A stretch of 41,245 nucleotides of DNA from Streptomyces sp. (GTDB taxonomy: Bacteria > Actinomycetota > Actinomycetes > Streptomycetales > Streptomycetaceae). The stretch lies in NCBI RefSeq assembly GCF_031181705.1, contig NZ_JAPSKN010000022.1, positions 12,588 through 53,832 on the forward strand. The letters are read 5' to 3'. Of this stretch, positions 30,995 through 41,243 are shown piece after piece. Each line of letters starts with the position of its first letter. The stretch's first letter is position 1. Made by a program: the position numbers and the translations under genes. The notes under the pieces were generated by a model. It searched no databases, had not been told where the DNA came from, and was given only the letters and a program-made list of their open reading frames with translations.

Positions 30995-33415
30995 TCACGC
31001 TGCGGCGGACAGGGACAGCTCCGCCCAGATGGTCTTGCCCGTGACCGTCTGGCGGGTGCCCCACCGCTCGGCGAGCTGGGCGACCAGGAGCAGCCCGCGT
31101 CCGCCCTCGTCGAAGACGCGGGCCCGGCGCAGGTGCGGCGCGGTGCTGCTGCCGTCGGACACCTCGCAGATGAGGGTCGCGTCGCGGATCAGCCGCAGTT
31201 CGATGGGGGCGCCGCCGTACCGCAGCGCGTTGGTGACCAGCTCGCTGACGATCAGCTCGGTGGCGAACTCCGCCTCCACCAGGCCCCATTCGGCCAGCTG
31301 CCCGCCCGCCATCTTGCGGGCCCGGGCCACCGCCGCCGGTTCGGGCGGCAGCTCCCAGGTGCGCACCTGGCCCTCGTCGAGCACGGCCGTGCGGGCCAGC
31401 ATCAGCACGATGTCGTCGGCGGGACGGCCGGCCGGCACGGCGCGCAGCACCCGGTCGCAGGTCTCCTCCAGGCTGCCGGCCGGGTCGCCCAGCGCGCGGC
31501 GCAGCAGGGCGACTCCCACCTCGACGTCGTGGTCGGCCGCCTCGATCAGCCCGTCGGTGTAGAGGGCGAGCAGGCTGTTCTCCTCCAGCAGCACCTCGGC
31601 GGCCTCGAACGGCAGCCCGCCCAGGCCGAGCGGCGGACCGGCCGGCAGGTCGAGGATGCGGACGTCGCCACCGGGCGTGACCAGGGCGGGCGGCGGATGC
31701 CCCGCCCGGGCCATGGTGCAGCGCCGCGACACCGGGTCGTACACGGCGTACAGGCACGTGGCGCCGATCTGCCCCGACGCCTCCTCGGCCCCGCGCGCCT
31801 CCGGGCCCTCCTCCCGGTCGAGCCGGATGACGAGGTCGTCGAGCTGGGTGAGCAGCTCGTCGGGGGCGAGGTCGACGTCCGCGAGCGTGCGCACGGCGGT
31901 CCGCAGCCGGCCCATCGTCGCCGAGGCCTGGATGCCGTGGCCCACCACGTCGCCCACGACCAGGGCGACGCGGGCACCGGAGAGCGGGATGACGTCGAAC
32001 CAGTCGCCCCCGATGTCCGTTCCCGGTGCGGCCTGCGGGGCCCCGGAGCCGGTCGGCAGATAGCGGTAGGCGACCTCCATCGCCGCCAGCCGCGGGGGCC
32101 GCTCGGGCAGCAGGCTGCGCTGGAGCGCCAGCGCCGTACGGCGTTCGCGGGTGTAGCGGCGGGCGTTGTCCACGCTCACGGCCGCACGGGCGACGATCTC
32201 CTCCGCGAGCAGCAGGTCGTCCTCGGTGAACGGCTCGGGCGTCCGGTGCCGCAGGAAGTGCACCAGGCCCAGGGTCACGCCCCGGGCGCGCAGCGGCACC
32301 ATCATCACCGAGTGCATCATGTGCCGGGTCATGGACTCGGCTCGCGCGGGGGTCGTCGTGAGCCACTGGCGCAGCTCCGGGTCGCCCGGCCGGTGCCGGG
32401 TGGCCCGGCCCGCCGCCAGGATCCGCAACGGGAGCGTGCCCACCGGGTAGCGGGTCGCGTCGCCGGCGGCGACCACCGACTCCGGGCAGCCCGGGAGCAC
32501 CGACCGCTGCGCGGTACGCCGCACGGTGACCGGGGCGTCGGCCGGGAGCGGGCCCGGCTCCGCACCCAGCGCCACGGACTCCAGCAGGTCCACGGCGACG
32601 AAGTCCGCGAAGGCCCCGACGGCCACCTCGGCCAGCTCCTCGGCCGTCCGGGTCACGTCCAGGGTGCTCCCGATCCGCACACTGGCCTCGTTGAGCACCG
32701 CCAGCCGCCGCCGGGCCCAGTACTGCTCCGTGGTGTCGAACACCGTCGCGGACACGCCCTGCACGGCACCGGACTCGTCCTTCAGCGGCGACAGGAACAT
32801 CGACCAGGCGTGCGGCCGGGTCTCGCCCGGGGCCTGGCCGTTGTCCTCGTGGAAGATCATCTCGCCGGTGCGCAGCACCTCCCGCTGGAGCCGGTCGTAG
32901 GTGTCGAAGGGCGGGCTGGGCTGGATCTCCCACAGCGTCAGGCCCCGCATCTCCTCCTCGGTCCGGCCCATCACCTGCGTCATGATCTCGTTGGCGGCGA
33001 CGAGCCGCGCCTGCCGGTCGTAGACCGCCACGGGCACGGGGAGCTGGGAGAGCGTGAGGTCCCACAGGCCCGTGGGCCGGTACCCGGTGCGCCGGGCCAG
33101 GTGCGCCGGGGCGCTGCCGGTCACCAGCCACAGCCGCCTGCCGTCCGCGTCCAGCAACGGCGTCCCCTGCAGCCGGACCACGATCCGGTCACCGTCCCGG
33201 TGCCGCAGCGCGACCTCGCCGGACCACGGCTGCCCGTCGGCCACGTGCCGCCGCGTGGACGAGGGGAGGGCGGCGGCCAGCAGCTCGGCGACAGGCCTGG
33301 CCACGATCTCGGCGGAGGTGTGCCCCAGCAGGCGGCGCGCCCCGTCACTCCACACCAGGACCGCCCCGCCGGCGTCGACGACCACCGCCAGGTCCTCCGG
33401 TACGCGTCCCTCCAC
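30995..33415 (-). CDS. PAS-PAS-GAF-SpoIIE phosphatase with C-terminal ATPase domain
   Basis: The 806-residue protein is a multi-domain PP2C-type serine phosphatase of the kind that controls anti-anti-sigma factors in Streptomyces. Order: PAS (about 5-115), PAS (about 125-240, VAVYDRQARLVAANEIMTQVMGR), GAF (about 255-420), SpoIIE phosphatase (about 440-665; metal-binding GGDWFDV, VVGDVVGHG, ARAGHPPPAL, YTDGLIEA) and a HATPase_c domain like RsbW (about 680-806; ELVTNALRYG, GGRGLLLV). So it could both phosphorylate and dephosphorylate sigma-control partners. No transmembrane segment is seen. GTG start with GGAGG five bases upstream. No partner STAS gene is adjacent. Confidence 0.92.
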   Translation of the reverse strand: MEGRVPEDLAVVVDAGGAVLVWSDGARRLLGHTSAEIVARPVAELLAAALPSSTRRHVADGQPWSGEVALRHRDGDRIVVRLQGTPLLDADGRRLWLVTGSAPAHLARRTGYRPTGLWDLTLSQLPVPVAVYDRQARLVAANEIMTQVMGRTEEEMRGLTLWEIQPSPPFDTYDRLQREVLRTGEMIFHEDNGQAPGETRPHAWSMFLSPLKDESGAVQGVSATVFDTTEQYWARRRLAVLNEASVRIGSTLDVTRTAEELAEVAVGAFADFVAVDLLESVALGAEPGPLPADAPVTVRRTAQRSVLPGCPESVVAAGDATRYPVGTLPLRILAAGRATRHRPGDPELRQWLTTTPARAESMTRHMMHSVMMVPLRARGVTLGLVHFLRHRTPEPFTEDDLLLAEEIVARAAVSVDNARRYTRERRTALALQRSLLPERPPRLAAMEVAYRYLPTGSGAPQAAPGTDIGGDWFDVIPLSGARVALVVGDVVGHGIQASATMGRLRTAVRTLADVDLAPDELLTQLDDLVIRLDREEGPEARGAEEASGQIGATCLYAVYDPVSRRCTMARAGHPPPALVTPGGDVRILDLPAGPPLGLGGLPFEAAEVLLEENSLLALYTDGLIEAADHDVEVGVALLRRALGDPAGSLEETCDRVLRAVPAGRPADDIVLMLARTAVLDEGQVRTWELPPEPAAVARARKMAGGQLAEWGLVEAEFATELIVSELVTNALRYGGAPIELRLIRDATLICEVSDGSSTAPHLRRARVFDEGGRGLLLVAQLAERWGTRQTVTGKTIWAELSLSAAA

Positions 33416-33531
33416 AGTGCCTCCGGATGTGACGCCCTCGGCTGCTCACGAAGCTCCTGCCCCGATTGTCCCGCTCCTGCCCCCGCGGGGCGCGTCTGCC
33501 GGCAGGGGCGCCGGTGACCAGCGGCGACGCC

Positions 33532-34209
33532 TCAGATGACCGCGCGGATCGCCCGCTCGAACCCCTCGACGTGCCCGCGGGCCAGCCGCGCCGCCCGCTC
33601 CGGCTCACCCGCGACGACGGCCTCGATCAGCGGCCCGTGCTCCGCGACGTGCCCGGCCATGCCGGGCAGGCGGTCGAGGAACAGGCACCAGATGCGGGTG
33701 GCGAGGTTGTCGTGGCGGACGAGGGTGTCCTCCAGGTAGGGGTTGTGCGCGGCCGCGTAGAGCGCGCGGTGGACCTTGAGGTCGAGGTGCATGAGCTCGG
33801 CGTCCTGCCGGCCGGGAGCCGCGCCGTCGAGTTCCCGCCGCAGCGCGGTCAGGACCGCCCGGTCCGCGGCCGTGGCCCGGCGTGCGGCCCGGGCCGCGGC
33901 CAGCGGCTCCAGTTCCAGGCGCACCTCGCAGATGTGGACGAGGTCGGTGATGTTGACCTCGGTGGCGAAGGTGCCGCGCCGCGGGTAGGTCGTGATCAGC
34001 CGCTCGTACTGAAGCCGCTTGAGCGCCTCGCGCACCGGCGTGCGGCCGACGCCGAGGGACTGGGCCAGCTGCTCCTCGTGGACGGGTGCGCCGGGGCGGA
34101 TCTCCAGCATGACGAGCCGGTCGCGGATGGCGCGGTAGGCGCGTTCGGCGAGGGACAGCTCCTCGCTCCCGGGCTCCCGGGCCCCGGGCTCGGTCACCAG
34201 CTGCTGCAT
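33532..34209 (-). CDS. GntR family regulator (FCD subfamily)
   Basis: The 225-residue regulator has an N-terminal winged helix ([53 protein letters not shown], about residues 20-72) and an all-helical FCD ligand domain with conserved [17 protein letters not shown] and the metal/ligand residues in [21 protein letters not shown]. It is divergent from soxBDAG, so it most likely represses the sarcosine oxidase operon and is relieved by a pathway metabolite. AAGGGGG precedes the ATG at 34209. Confidence 0.92.
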   Translation of the reverse strand: MQQLVTEPGAREPGSEELSLAERAYRAIRDRLVMLEIRPGAPVHEEQLAQSLGVGRTPVREALKRLQYERLITTYPRRGTFATEVNITDLVHICEVRLELEPLAAARAARRATAADRAVLTALRRELDGAAPGRQDAELMHLDLKVHRALYAAAHNPYLEDTLVRHDNLATRIWCLFLDRLPGMAGHVAEHGPLIEAVVAGEPERAARLARGHVEGFERAIRAVI

Positions 34210-34257
34210 GAAGGCCCCCTTGACCCGTCCGGTGAGCTCCCATACCGTACCGCACGG

Positions 34258-34271
34258 ACTGATATATCAGT
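34258..34271. promoter_or_regulatory. GntR operator, perfect 14-bp palindrome
   Basis: ACTGATATATCAGT is a perfect palindrome and a conspicuous AT-rich island in the 96-bp gap between the GntR gene and soxB. The TGATATATCA core fits the type of site bound by FCD-subfamily GntR proteins. It lies 34 bp before the soxB start and 48 bp before the regulator's own start, so it can control both. Confidence 0.75.
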
Positions 34272-34305
34272 TGTGCATGAGTCGGCCGTCAGGATGGAGC
34301 CCGGC

Positions 34306-35526
34306 ATGACCGACCGACCGCCGCCCGAACACCCCGACTTCCTCTGGCGCAACCCCGAACCGCGCTCCTCCTACGACGTCGTGATCGTCGGCGGCGGCGG
34401 GCACGGCCTGGCCACCGCCTACTACCTCGCCAGGAACCACGGCATCACGAACGTCGCCGTGCTGGAGAAGGGCTGGCTGGCCGGCGGGAACATGGCCCGC
34501 AACACCACGATCATCCGCTCCAACTACCTCTGGGACGAGAGCGCCGCCCTGTACGAGCACGCGCTGAAGCTGTGGGAGCGCCTCCCCGAGGAACTGGACT
34601 ACGACTTCCTGTTCAGCCAGCGTGGCGTCCTCAACCTCGCGCACACCCTCCAGGACGTCCGCGAGGGCATGCGCCGCGCGAGCGCCAACCGGCTGGGCGG
34701 CATCGACGCCGAGTGGCTGGAGCCGGACGAGGTCGCCCGGGTCTGCCCCATCCTCAACGTCTCCCCCCGCACGCGTCATCCGGTCCTCGGCGCCACCTTC
34801 CAGCCCCGGGCCGGCATCGCCAAGCACGACCACGTCGCCTGGGCGCTGGCCCGCGCCGCCGACGCCCTGGGCGTCGACCTGATCCAGGGCTGCGAGGTCA
34901 CCGGCTTCCTCAAGGACGGCGACCGGGTCGTCGGCGTCGAGACCGGCCGCGGCCGCATCCACGCCGGGCGGGTCGGCCTCGCGGCGGCCGGGCACAGCAG
35001 CGTCCTGGCCGGACGGGCGGGCGTGCGGCTGCCGCTGCAGTCCCATCCGCTGCAGGCGCTGGTCTCCGAGCTGCACGAGCCGGTGCACCCGACCGTCGTC
35101 ATGTCCAACCACGTGCACGTCTACGTCTCCCAGGCCCACAAGGGCGAACTGGTGATGGGCGCGGGCGTCGACTCCTACAACGGGTACGGGCAGCGCGGCT
35201 CCTTCCACGTCATCGAACGGCAGATGGCCGCCGCCGTCGAGCTGTTCCCCGTCTTCGCCCGCGCCCATGTGCTGCGCACCTGGGGCGGCATCGTCGACGT
35301 CACCCCGGACGCCTCCCCGATCATCGGCCGCACGCCCGTGACGGACCTCTACGTCAACTGCGGCTGGGGCACCGGCGGTTTCAAGGCCACCCCGGCGGCC
35401 GGCTGGACCTTCGCGCACACCCTCGCCACGGGCGAGCCGCATCCGCTGAGCGCGCCCTTCGCCCTCGAACGCTTCACGACGGGCGCCCTGATCGACGAAC
35501 ACGGCGCGGCGGCCGTGGCCCACTGA
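34306..35526 (+). CDS. soxB: Sarcosine oxidase beta subunit (heterotetrameric)
   Basis: The 406-residue subunit holds the catalytic flavin site of tetrameric sarcosine oxidase, which demethylates sarcosine (N-methylglycine) to glycine and passes the one-carbon unit to tetrahydrofolate. The FAD dinucleotide fold is [18 protein letters not shown] (about 25-42). His174 in AKHDH is the likely covalent FMN attachment site, and [21 protein letters not shown] near the C terminus closes the flavin site. The ATG at 34306 has GGAG six bases upstream; ATG at 34294 is an alternative. It is first in the order soxB-soxD-soxA-soxG. Confidence 0.95.
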   Translation: MTDRPPPEHPDFLWRNPEPRSSYDVVIVGGGGHGLATAYYLARNHGITNVAVLEKGWLAGGNMARNTTIIRSNYLWDESAALYEHALKLWERLPEELDYDFLFSQRGVLNLAHTLQDVREGMRRASANRLGGIDAEWLEPDEVARVCPILNVSPRTRHPVLGATFQPRAGIAKHDHVAWALARAADALGVDLIQGCEVTGFLKDGDRVVGVETGRGRIHAGRVGLAAAGHSSVLAGRAGVRLPLQSHPLQALVSELHEPVHPTVVMSNHVHVYVSQAHKGELVMGAGVDSYNGYGQRGSFHVIERQMAAAVELFPVFARAHVLRTWGGIVDVTPDASPIIGRTPVTDLYVNCGWGTGGFKATPAAGWTFAHTLATGEPHPLSAPFALERFTTGALIDEHGAAAVAH

Positions 35527-35539
35527 GGAGGACACCACC

Positions 35540-35821
35540 GTGCTGCTGATCACCTGCCCGTGGTGCGGCCCGCGGGACGAGACGGAGTTCCACTACGGCG
35601 GACAGGCCCATGTCCCGTACCCGGTGCGTCCCGCCGACCTGAGCGACGAGGAGTGGGCCGCGTACGTCTTCTACCGCGACAACCCCAAAGGCGAGTTCGC
35701 CGAGCGGTGGATGCACGGCACCGGCTGCCGCCGCTGGTTCAACGTCCTGCGCGACACCGCCACGCACGAGGTGCTGGCCTCGTACCGGCTCGACGAGCCC
35801 CGCCCCGGAGGAACCCGATGA
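35540..35821 (+). CDS. soxD: Sarcosine oxidase delta subunit
   Basis: The 93-residue subunit begins [15 protein letters not shown] and contains [14 protein letters not shown]. The four zinc ligands of the family are all present: Cys6, Cys9, His59 and Cys63. It is a structural subunit of the heterotetramer. The GTG at 35540 follows GAGGAGG at 35525, which overlaps the soxB stop, and its own stop overlaps the soxA ATG (ATGA). Confidence 0.95.
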   Translation: MLLITCPWCGPRDETEFHYGGQAHVPYPVRPADLSDEEWAAYVFYRDNPKGEFAERWMHGTGCRRWFNVLRDTATHEVLASYRLDEPRPGGTR

Positions 35822-38664
35822 CCGACCAGCGCTTCCGGCTCCCGCGGGGCGGCCGGGTCGACCGCGCCACCGTGCTGCGGTTCACCGTCGACGGACGGGA
35901 GCTCACCGGCCACCCCGGCGACACCGTCGCCTCCGCCCTGCTCGCCCACGGCCTCGTCGAGGTGGCCCCCTCCCTCTACCGGGGCCGCCCGCGCGGCATC
36001 GTCGGCGCGGGTGTCGAGGAGCCCAACGCCCTGCTGCGCATCGACGGCCCCTGCGCGGAGAGCATGCTCCCGGCCACGACGGTGGAGCTGTACGACGGCC
36101 TGTCCGCCACCACCCTCTCCGGCCGGGGCCGGCTCGACCCGGCCCCCGACCCGGCCGTCTACGACAAGAAGTACGTCCACACCGACGTGCTGGTCGTCGG
36201 GGCCGGACCGGCCGGGCTGGCGGCCGCCGCCACCGCCGCCGGTTCCGGCGCCCGCGTGCTGCTCCTCGACGACCAGCCCGAGCCCGGCGGTTCCCTGCTG
36301 GCCGGCGGCCTCGACCGGGTCGCCGCGCTGCGCGCCGCGCTGGAGGCGGCACCCGAGGCCGTCGTCCTGTCGCGCACCTCGGCCTTCGGCGCGTACGACG
36401 ACAACTACGTGACGGCCCTCCAGCGGCGCACCGACCACCTGGGTCCGGCGGCTCCCGAGGGCGTCTCCCGGCAGCGGCTGTGGCACATCCGGGCCCGCCG
36501 GGTGGTGCTGGCGACGGGCGCGCACGAACGTCCCCTGGTCTTCGCCGGCAACGACCGGCCCGGGGTGATGCTCGCCGGGGCCGTCCGCACGTACCTCGGC
36601 CGCTACGGCGTCGCGGCGGGCTCACGAGTCGTGGTGAGCACCACCGACGACAGCGCGTACGAGACGGTCGCGGACCTGCACGCCGCGGGCGTGGCCGTGG
36701 CGGCGGTCGTGGACGCGCGCGCCGGGCGGTCCGCGCGGGCCGCCGAGGTCGCCGCCGCGACCGGTGTGCCCGTCCGCACGTCGGCCGCGGTCGTCGGTAC
36801 GGCCGGCGCGTCACGGATCACCTCCGTCACGGTCCGCGGGATCGACGCGGACGGCGAACCCACCGGGAGCGCCGAGTCGTTCGACTGCGACCTGCTGGCC
36901 GTCTCGGGCGGCTGGAGCCCGGTGGTGCACCTGCACAGCCAGCGCCAGGGCCGGCTGCGCTGGGACGCGGACCGGGCCGCCTTCGTCCCCGCCGGGACCG
37001 TCCCCGGCCAGCGGATCGCGGGCGCGGCCAACGGGACGTACGACCTGGACGGCTGTCTGGCCGAAGGGGCGCGGGCCGGGGCGCTGGCCGCGACGGAGGC
37101 CGGTTTCCCGGTGCCCGTACCGCCGCTCGCCGCCGCCTCTGCCGGCACCCTTCCCGGCGCCCCGACGCGCGCCCTGTGGCTCGTCCCCGGCACCGACGGC
37201 ACGTGGGACACGCACTTCGTCGACCTCCAGCGCGATGTCACGGTCGCCGACCTGCGGCGGTCCACCGGCACCGGCATGCGCGGTGTCGAGCACGTCAAGC
37301 GCTACACCTCGCTCGGCACGGCCAACGACCAGGGCAAGACGTCCGGCGTCAACGCCATCGGCGTGATCGCCGGGCTCCTCGGCGCTTCCCCCGGCGAGAT
37401 CGGCACCACCGCCTACCGGGCGCCGTACACGCCGGTCGCCTTCGCCGCCCTGGCAGGGCGGGAGCGCGGCGAGCTGTTCGACCCGGTGCGGACGACCTCC
37501 CTGCACGCCTGGCACCTGGCGCACGGGGCGGTGTTCGAGGACGTGGGGCAGTGGAAGCGCCCCCGCTACTACCCCCGGCCCGGCGAGGACATGGACGCCG
37601 CCGTGGCCCGGGAGTGCCGCGCGGCCCGCGAGGGCGTGGCCGTCATGGACGCCTCCACCCTCGGCAAGATCGAGATCCGGGGCGCGGACGCGGGCGAGTT
37701 CCTCGACCGCGTGTACACCAACGCCTTCAGGAAGCTGAGGCCCGGCACGGCCCGCTACGGCGTGATGTGCAAGCCCGACGGCATGATCTTCGACGACGGG
37801 GTGACCCTGCGCCTCGACGGCAGCCGCTACTTCACGACCACCACCACCGGCAACGCCGCCGCGGTCCTGGACTGGCTGGAGGAGTGGCTGCAGACCGAGT
37901 GGCCCGAACTCGACGTGTACTGCACCTCGGTGACCGAGCAGTGGGCGACGATCGCGGTGGTGGGCCCCCGCTCGCGCCAGGTCCTCGCGCCGCTCGCACC
38001 GGAGGTGGACCTGTCGGCCGAGGCGTTCCCCTTCATGGCCTTCCGCCGGACCACCCTCGCCTGCGGTGTCCCGGCCCGCATCTGCCGGATCTCCTTCTCC
38101 GGCGAACTCGCCTACGAGATCAACGTCTCCGCCTGGTACGGCCAGGCCGTGTGGGAGCGGGTGCACGAGGCCGGGCAGCCGTACGGCATCACCCCCTACG
38201 GCACCGAGGCCATGCACGTGCTGCGCGCCGAGAAGGGCTACATCATCGTCGGGCAGGACACCGACGGCACCGTCACCCCGCAGGACGCGGGCATGGCCTG
38301 GGTGGTGTCGCGACACAAGGAGTTCCTCGGCAAACGCTCCTTCTCCCGCGCCGACACCGCCCGCCCGGACCGCAGGCACCTGGTCGGCCTGCTGCCGGCC
38401 GACCGCACCACCCGGCTGCCGGAGGGCACCCAGCTCGTCGCCCCGGACGTCCGTCCGGACACGGTGCCCGTGCCGATGCTCGGGCACGTCACCTCCAGTT
38501 ATCACAGCCCGGCCCTCGGCCGCCCCTTCGCCCTGGCGCTCGTCGCCGGCGGGCGGTCACGGATCGGCGAGACCCTGCTCGCCCCCGTGGGCGAGGACCT
38601 GGTGCCCGTCGAGGTGACCGACTGCGTCCTCTACGACCCGGAAGGGACCAAGCGCGATGGCTGA
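35818..38664 (+). CDS. soxA: Sarcosine oxidase alpha subunit
   Basis: The 948-residue subunit has three parts. A 2Fe-2S-ferredoxin-like N-terminal domain (about 15-105, without the cluster cysteines) is followed by an NAD-binding FAD-type fold with [18 protein letters not shown] (124-141). A C-terminal GcvT-like aminomethyltransferase half (about 560-948) binds folate, with [27 protein letters not shown] and [18 protein letters not shown]. This half takes the iminium intermediate and forms methylene-tetrahydrofolate. The start overlaps soxD by four bases and the end overlaps soxG by eight. Confidence 0.95.
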   Translation: MTDQRFRLPRGGRVDRATVLRFTVDGRELTGHPGDTVASALLAHGLVEVAPSLYRGRPRGIVGAGVEEPNALLRIDGPCAESMLPATTVELYDGLSATTLSGRGRLDPAPDPAVYDKKYVHTDVLVVGAGPAGLAAAATAAGSGARVLLLDDQPEPGGSLLAGGLDRVAALRAALEAAPEAVVLSRTSAFGAYDDNYVTALQRRTDHLGPAAPEGVSRQRLWHIRARRVVLATGAHERPLVFAGNDRPGVMLAGAVRTYLGRYGVAAGSRVVVSTTDDSAYETVADLHAAGVAVAAVVDARAGRSARAAEVAAATGVPVRTSAAVVGTAGASRITSVTVRGIDADGEPTGSAESFDCDLLAVSGGWSPVVHLHSQRQGRLRWDADRAAFVPAGTVPGQRIAGAANGTYDLDGCLAEGARAGALAATEAGFPVPVPPLAAASAGTLPGAPTRALWLVPGTDGTWDTHFVDLQRDVTVADLRRSTGTGMRGVEHVKRYTSLGTANDQGKTSGVNAIGVIAGLLGASPGEIGTTAYRAPYTPVAFAALAGRERGELFDPVRTTSLHAWHLAHGAVFEDVGQWKRPRYYPRPGEDMDAAVARECRAAREGVAVMDASTLGKIEIRGADAGEFLDRVYTNAFRKLRPGTARYGVMCKPDGMIFDDGVTLRLDGSRYFTTTTTGNAAAVLDWLEEWLQTEWPELDVYCTSVTEQWATIAVVGPRSRQVLAPLAPEVDLSAEAFPFMAFRRTTLACGVPARICRISFSGELAYEINVSAWYGQAVWERVHEAGQPYGITPYGTEAMHVLRAEKGYIIVGQDTDGTVTPQDAGMAWVVSRHKEFLGKRSFSRADTARPDRRHLVGLLPADRTTRLPEGTQLVAPDVRPDTVPVPMLGHVTSSYHSPALGRPFALALVAGGRSRIGETLLAPVGEDLVPVEVTDCVLYDPEGTKRDG

Positions 38665-39265
38665 GCCCACGACCGACGCACGGGTGAGTCCCCTGGCGCA
38701 CCTGGCGGAGCGGATGCGCGCCGCCGCCGTCACCGGCGCCCGGGGCGTCACGCTGACCGAACTGCCGTTCCGCACCATGGTGAACCTGCGCGCCGACCCC
38801 GCCCGCGAAGTCGCCGGGCGCCTGGAGAAGACCCTGGGCGCGCCGCTCCCGGACCACTGCGGCCACACCACCGCGTCCGGGCGCCACACGCTGGTCTGGC
38901 TCGGCCCGGACGAGTGGCTGGTGCTGTCCGGGGCCGACGGGGCGGCCCTGACCGCCGAGTTGCGGGAGGTCATCGGAGCGGACCCCGGGTCGGTCGTCGA
39001 CGTCTCCGCCCAGCGCACCACCCTGGAGCTGAGCGGCCCCGCCGCCCGGCAGGTGCTGGAGAAGGGCTGCCCGCTGGACCTGCACCCGCGGGCCTTCGGA
39101 CCCGGTCGCGCGGTGTCGACCACGGTCGGTCCCGTGGGCGTGCTGCTCTGGCAGGTGGACGACCGGCCGGCCTACCGCCTGTTCCCGCGCTCCTCGTTCG
39201 CCGACCACCTCGGGCGCTGGCTCGTCGACGCGATGGGCGAGTTCCGCGGACCGGAGGTGCCGTGA
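38657..39265 (+). CDS. soxG: Sarcosine oxidase gamma subunit
   Basis: The 202-residue subunit matches Sox[17 protein letters not shown] (about 75-90), [34 protein letters not shown] and the closing [21 protein letters not shown]. It resembles a small folate-binding-like domain and completes the tetramer. Its ATG lies inside the soxA end. Serine/glycine or formyl-folate genes often seen with sox are not within the window. Confidence 0.93.
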   Translation: MAEPTTDARVSPLAHLAERMRAAAVTGARGVTLTELPFRTMVNLRADPAREVAGRLEKTLGAPLPDHCGHTTASGRHTLVWLGPDEWLVLSGADGAALTAELREVIGADPGSVVDVSAQRTTLELSGPAARQVLEKGCPLDLHPRAFGPGRAVSTTVGPVGVLLWQVDDRPAYRLFPRSSFADHLGRWLVDAMGEFRGPEVP

Positions 39266-39301
39266 CGGCGACGGTCGCGCCGTTCCCCGCGAGACGGGCC
39301 G

Positions 39302-39928
39302 TCAGCCGCCCAGACGTTCCACCAGCAGCAGACCGCCGATGACGATCATCACCGCACCGGAGGCCCGGGTGACCGCCCGGGCCACGGCGGGCCGGGTGCT
39401 CAGCACCGTGCGGGCCAGGACCCCGACCGCGAGGTAGACGACGGCGCAGGCGGTCATGTGCAGGGCGCCGAGCAGACCGGTCTGCGTGGCGACCGGCCAG
39501 CCGCCCACAGGGTCGATGAACTGCGGGAACAGCGAGAAGTACAGCAGCAGCGCCTTCGGGTTCAGCCCGCTGGTCCCGGCGCCCCTGAGCATGACCCGCA
39601 GCCGGGAGGAGCCCTCCGTCCCCGCCCCGGGCCCGGCGGCCACCGGCACGGCCGGCTGCCTCAGCGCCTCCCACCCGAGCCACACCAGGTAGCCGGCCCC
39701 CGCGACGGTCAGCGCGGTGAGCAGGGTCCCCGAACGCGCCACGATCACGACCAGACCCGCCACGGCGAGCAGCGTGTAACCCGCGTAGCCGGCCACCAGC
39801 CCGGCGACCGCCGGCACCACCGACCGGTCGCGCAGGCCCGCCGTGATCGCGAAGGCCCAGTCCGCGCCGGGTGTGAACACCAGCAGCAGATCCATGGCCA
39901 GGAAGGCCGCCAGCGTCGTCGTGTCCAT
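39302..39928 (-). CDS. LysE family translocator (amino-acid exporter)
   Basis: The 208-residue membrane protein has about six helices and the LysE/RhtB hallmarks: FLAMDLLLVFTPGADWAFAITAGLRDR at the N terminus (FTPGAD is the conserved loop), GLVAGYAGYTLLAVAGL, and the central GLNPKALLLYFSLFPQF. These export amino acids or related metabolites. It is divergent from an Lrp/AsnC regulator, the usual arrangement for a regulated exporter, with 111 bp between the starts. Confidence 0.93.
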   Translation of the reverse strand: MDTTTLAAFLAMDLLLVFTPGADWAFAITAGLRDRSVVPAVAGLVAGYAGYTLLAVAGLVVIVARSGTLLTALTVAGAGYLVWLGWEALRQPAVPVAAGPGAGTEGSSRLRVMLRGAGTSGLNPKALLLYFSLFPQFIDPVGGWPVATQTGLLGALHMTACAVVYLAVGVLARTVLSTRPAVARAVTRASGAVMIVIGGLLLVERLGG

Positions 39929-40039
39929 GAAGCGATCCCTCTCACGTGCCGTGGTGCGAGAGGAAGGCTAGGCCGGAACGGTGCGAAAATGTTCCCTTCT
40001 TTACTCCATGATCGCGGGATCCGAGGCAGAATCTTCGCC

Positions 40040-40492
40040 ATGGATGCCCTCGACCGGAAAATTCTCACCGAGCTGCAGCGGGACGGCCGTCTCACCGTCA
40101 CCGAGCTGGCCGCCCGCGTGCAGCTGAGCGTCTCGCCCTGCCATCGCAGGCTGCGCGACCTGGAACGCGAGGGCGCGATCCGCGGGTACCGCGCGGTGGT
40201 GGACCCGGCCGCCGTGGGCCTCCATTTCGAGGCCCTCGTCTTCGTCACCCTGCGCTGGGAGGACGCCGACACCGTCTCCGCCTTCGAGGAGGGCGTGGCG
40301 GCCGTCCCGCACGTGCTGCAGGCCCAGCGCCTGTTCGGCGACCCCGACTACCTGCTGCGCGTCGCCACCACCGACCTGGCCGCCTTCCAGCAGCTCTACG
40401 ACGAGCGCCTCGCCCGGCTGCCGGGTGTCCAGCGCCTGAACTCCACGCTGGTCATGAAACACGTGGTGGACGACCGGCCGCTGCCCGAGTGA
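40040..40492 (+). CDS. Lrp/AsnC family regulator
   Basis: The 150-residue regulator has an N-terminal helix-turn-helix (LDRKILTELQRDGRLTVTELAARVQLSVSPCHRRLRDLEREGAI, residues 4-47) and a RAM ligand-binding domain (FVTLRWEDADTVSAFEEGVAAV, FGDPDYLLRVATTDLAAFQQLY). It probably senses an amino acid and controls the divergent LysE exporter. No clear Shine-Dalgarno precedes the ATG at 40040. I found no clean Lrp-box palindrome in the 111-bp gap, which is locally AT-rich (39989-40010). Confidence 0.93.
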   Translation: MDALDRKILTELQRDGRLTVTELAARVQLSVSPCHRRLRDLEREGAIRGYRAVVDPAAVGLHFEALVFVTLRWEDADTVSAFEEGVAAVPHVLQAQRLFGDPDYLLRVATTDLAAFQQLYDERLARLPGVQRLNSTLVMKHVVDDRPLPE

Positions 40493-40586
40493 CCGCACGC
40501 TCCCGCAGCCGGCCGGAGCGGGAACGCCCCCAAGTGCCCGGTCGTTGCCCAGGAGTTCGCCCGCGTCGCCGATCCGAGGGAGCACC

Positions 40587-41243
40587 GTGCCCGACGCCCT
40601 GCCCGACCCGTCCACCGTCCTCCCCGCACTGCCGGCCCCGACCGCGCAGGCCGAGCGGCTGATCGAGCTGGGGGTGCACGAGATCGCCGGGTTGTCCGCC
40701 GACGAGGTCCGGGCCTTCGCCGCCGCCGCCGAGGGCGACGGTGCCCTGCTGGCCGTGCACCCGGACCGGGCCCCCGCCTCCGCCCTCGCGCCGCTGCTGC
40801 GCCGCGACGGCAAGCCGGGCTTCGTCGTCGTCGACATGCCCGACGTCGACGCGTTCACGCCGTGCGGCGTCGAGCTGCCGGAAGCCCCGCTCTACCTCGT
40901 CACCGGCGTCGACCGGGGCGACCACCTGGCCAACCGGAGCCCCGAGGAGGCCCTGCCGGCGCTCACCGGCAAGGACCGCACCCCGCTCGTCCTCACCGAG
41001 GGCATCCACTGGCTGCTCCAGCAGCCCGAGGCACTGGAGCGCAACCGCTGCTTCATGACCGTCGGCTCCCGGCTGCGCAAGCCCGACGGCAGGCTGGACG
41101 CCCGCACCCCGGCGATCTGGATCAGCAACGGCACCGGGCGGGACGGCCGCGAGCGCCGCGACGCCCCGAAGGTCGGCTGGTGCTGGTGGAACAACCGCCA
41201 CACCTGGCTCGGCTTCGCCTCGGCGACGGGCCGCGGGGCCTAG
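40587..41243 (+). CDS. DUF5701 family protein (hypothetical)
   Basis: The 218-residue soluble protein resembles the actinobacterial DUF5701 family: AEGDGALLAVHPDRAPASALAPLLRRDGKPGFVVVDMPD, LYLVTGVDRGDHLANRSPEEALPAL, LVLTEGIHWLLQQPEALERN and RTPAIWISNGTGRDGRERRDAPKVGWCWWNNRHTWLGFAS. Conserved Trp/Gly/Asn patches suggest a ligand site, but no function is known. The GTG at 40587 follows GAGGGAG. It ends two bases before the end of the window. Confidence 0.8.
   Translation: MPDALPDPSTVLPALPAPTAQAERLIELGVHEIAGLSADEVRAFAAAAEGDGALLAVHPDRAPASALAPLLRRDGKPGFVVVDMPDVDAFTPCGVELPEAPLYLVTGVDRGDHLANRSPEEALPALTGKDRTPLVLTEGIHWLLQQPEALERNRCFMTVGSRLRKPDGRLDARTPAIWISNGTGRDGRERRDAPKVGWCWWNNRHTWLGFASATGRGA

Noticed and set aside
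30875..33517. Plus-strand reading frame of 880 codons
   Set aside because: Antisense to the SpoIIE phosphatase, with no motif of its own.
39929..40039. Lrp operator between lysE and the AsnC gene
   Set aside because: The gap is locally AT-rich, but no inverted repeat of convincing length was seen, so no site is annotated.
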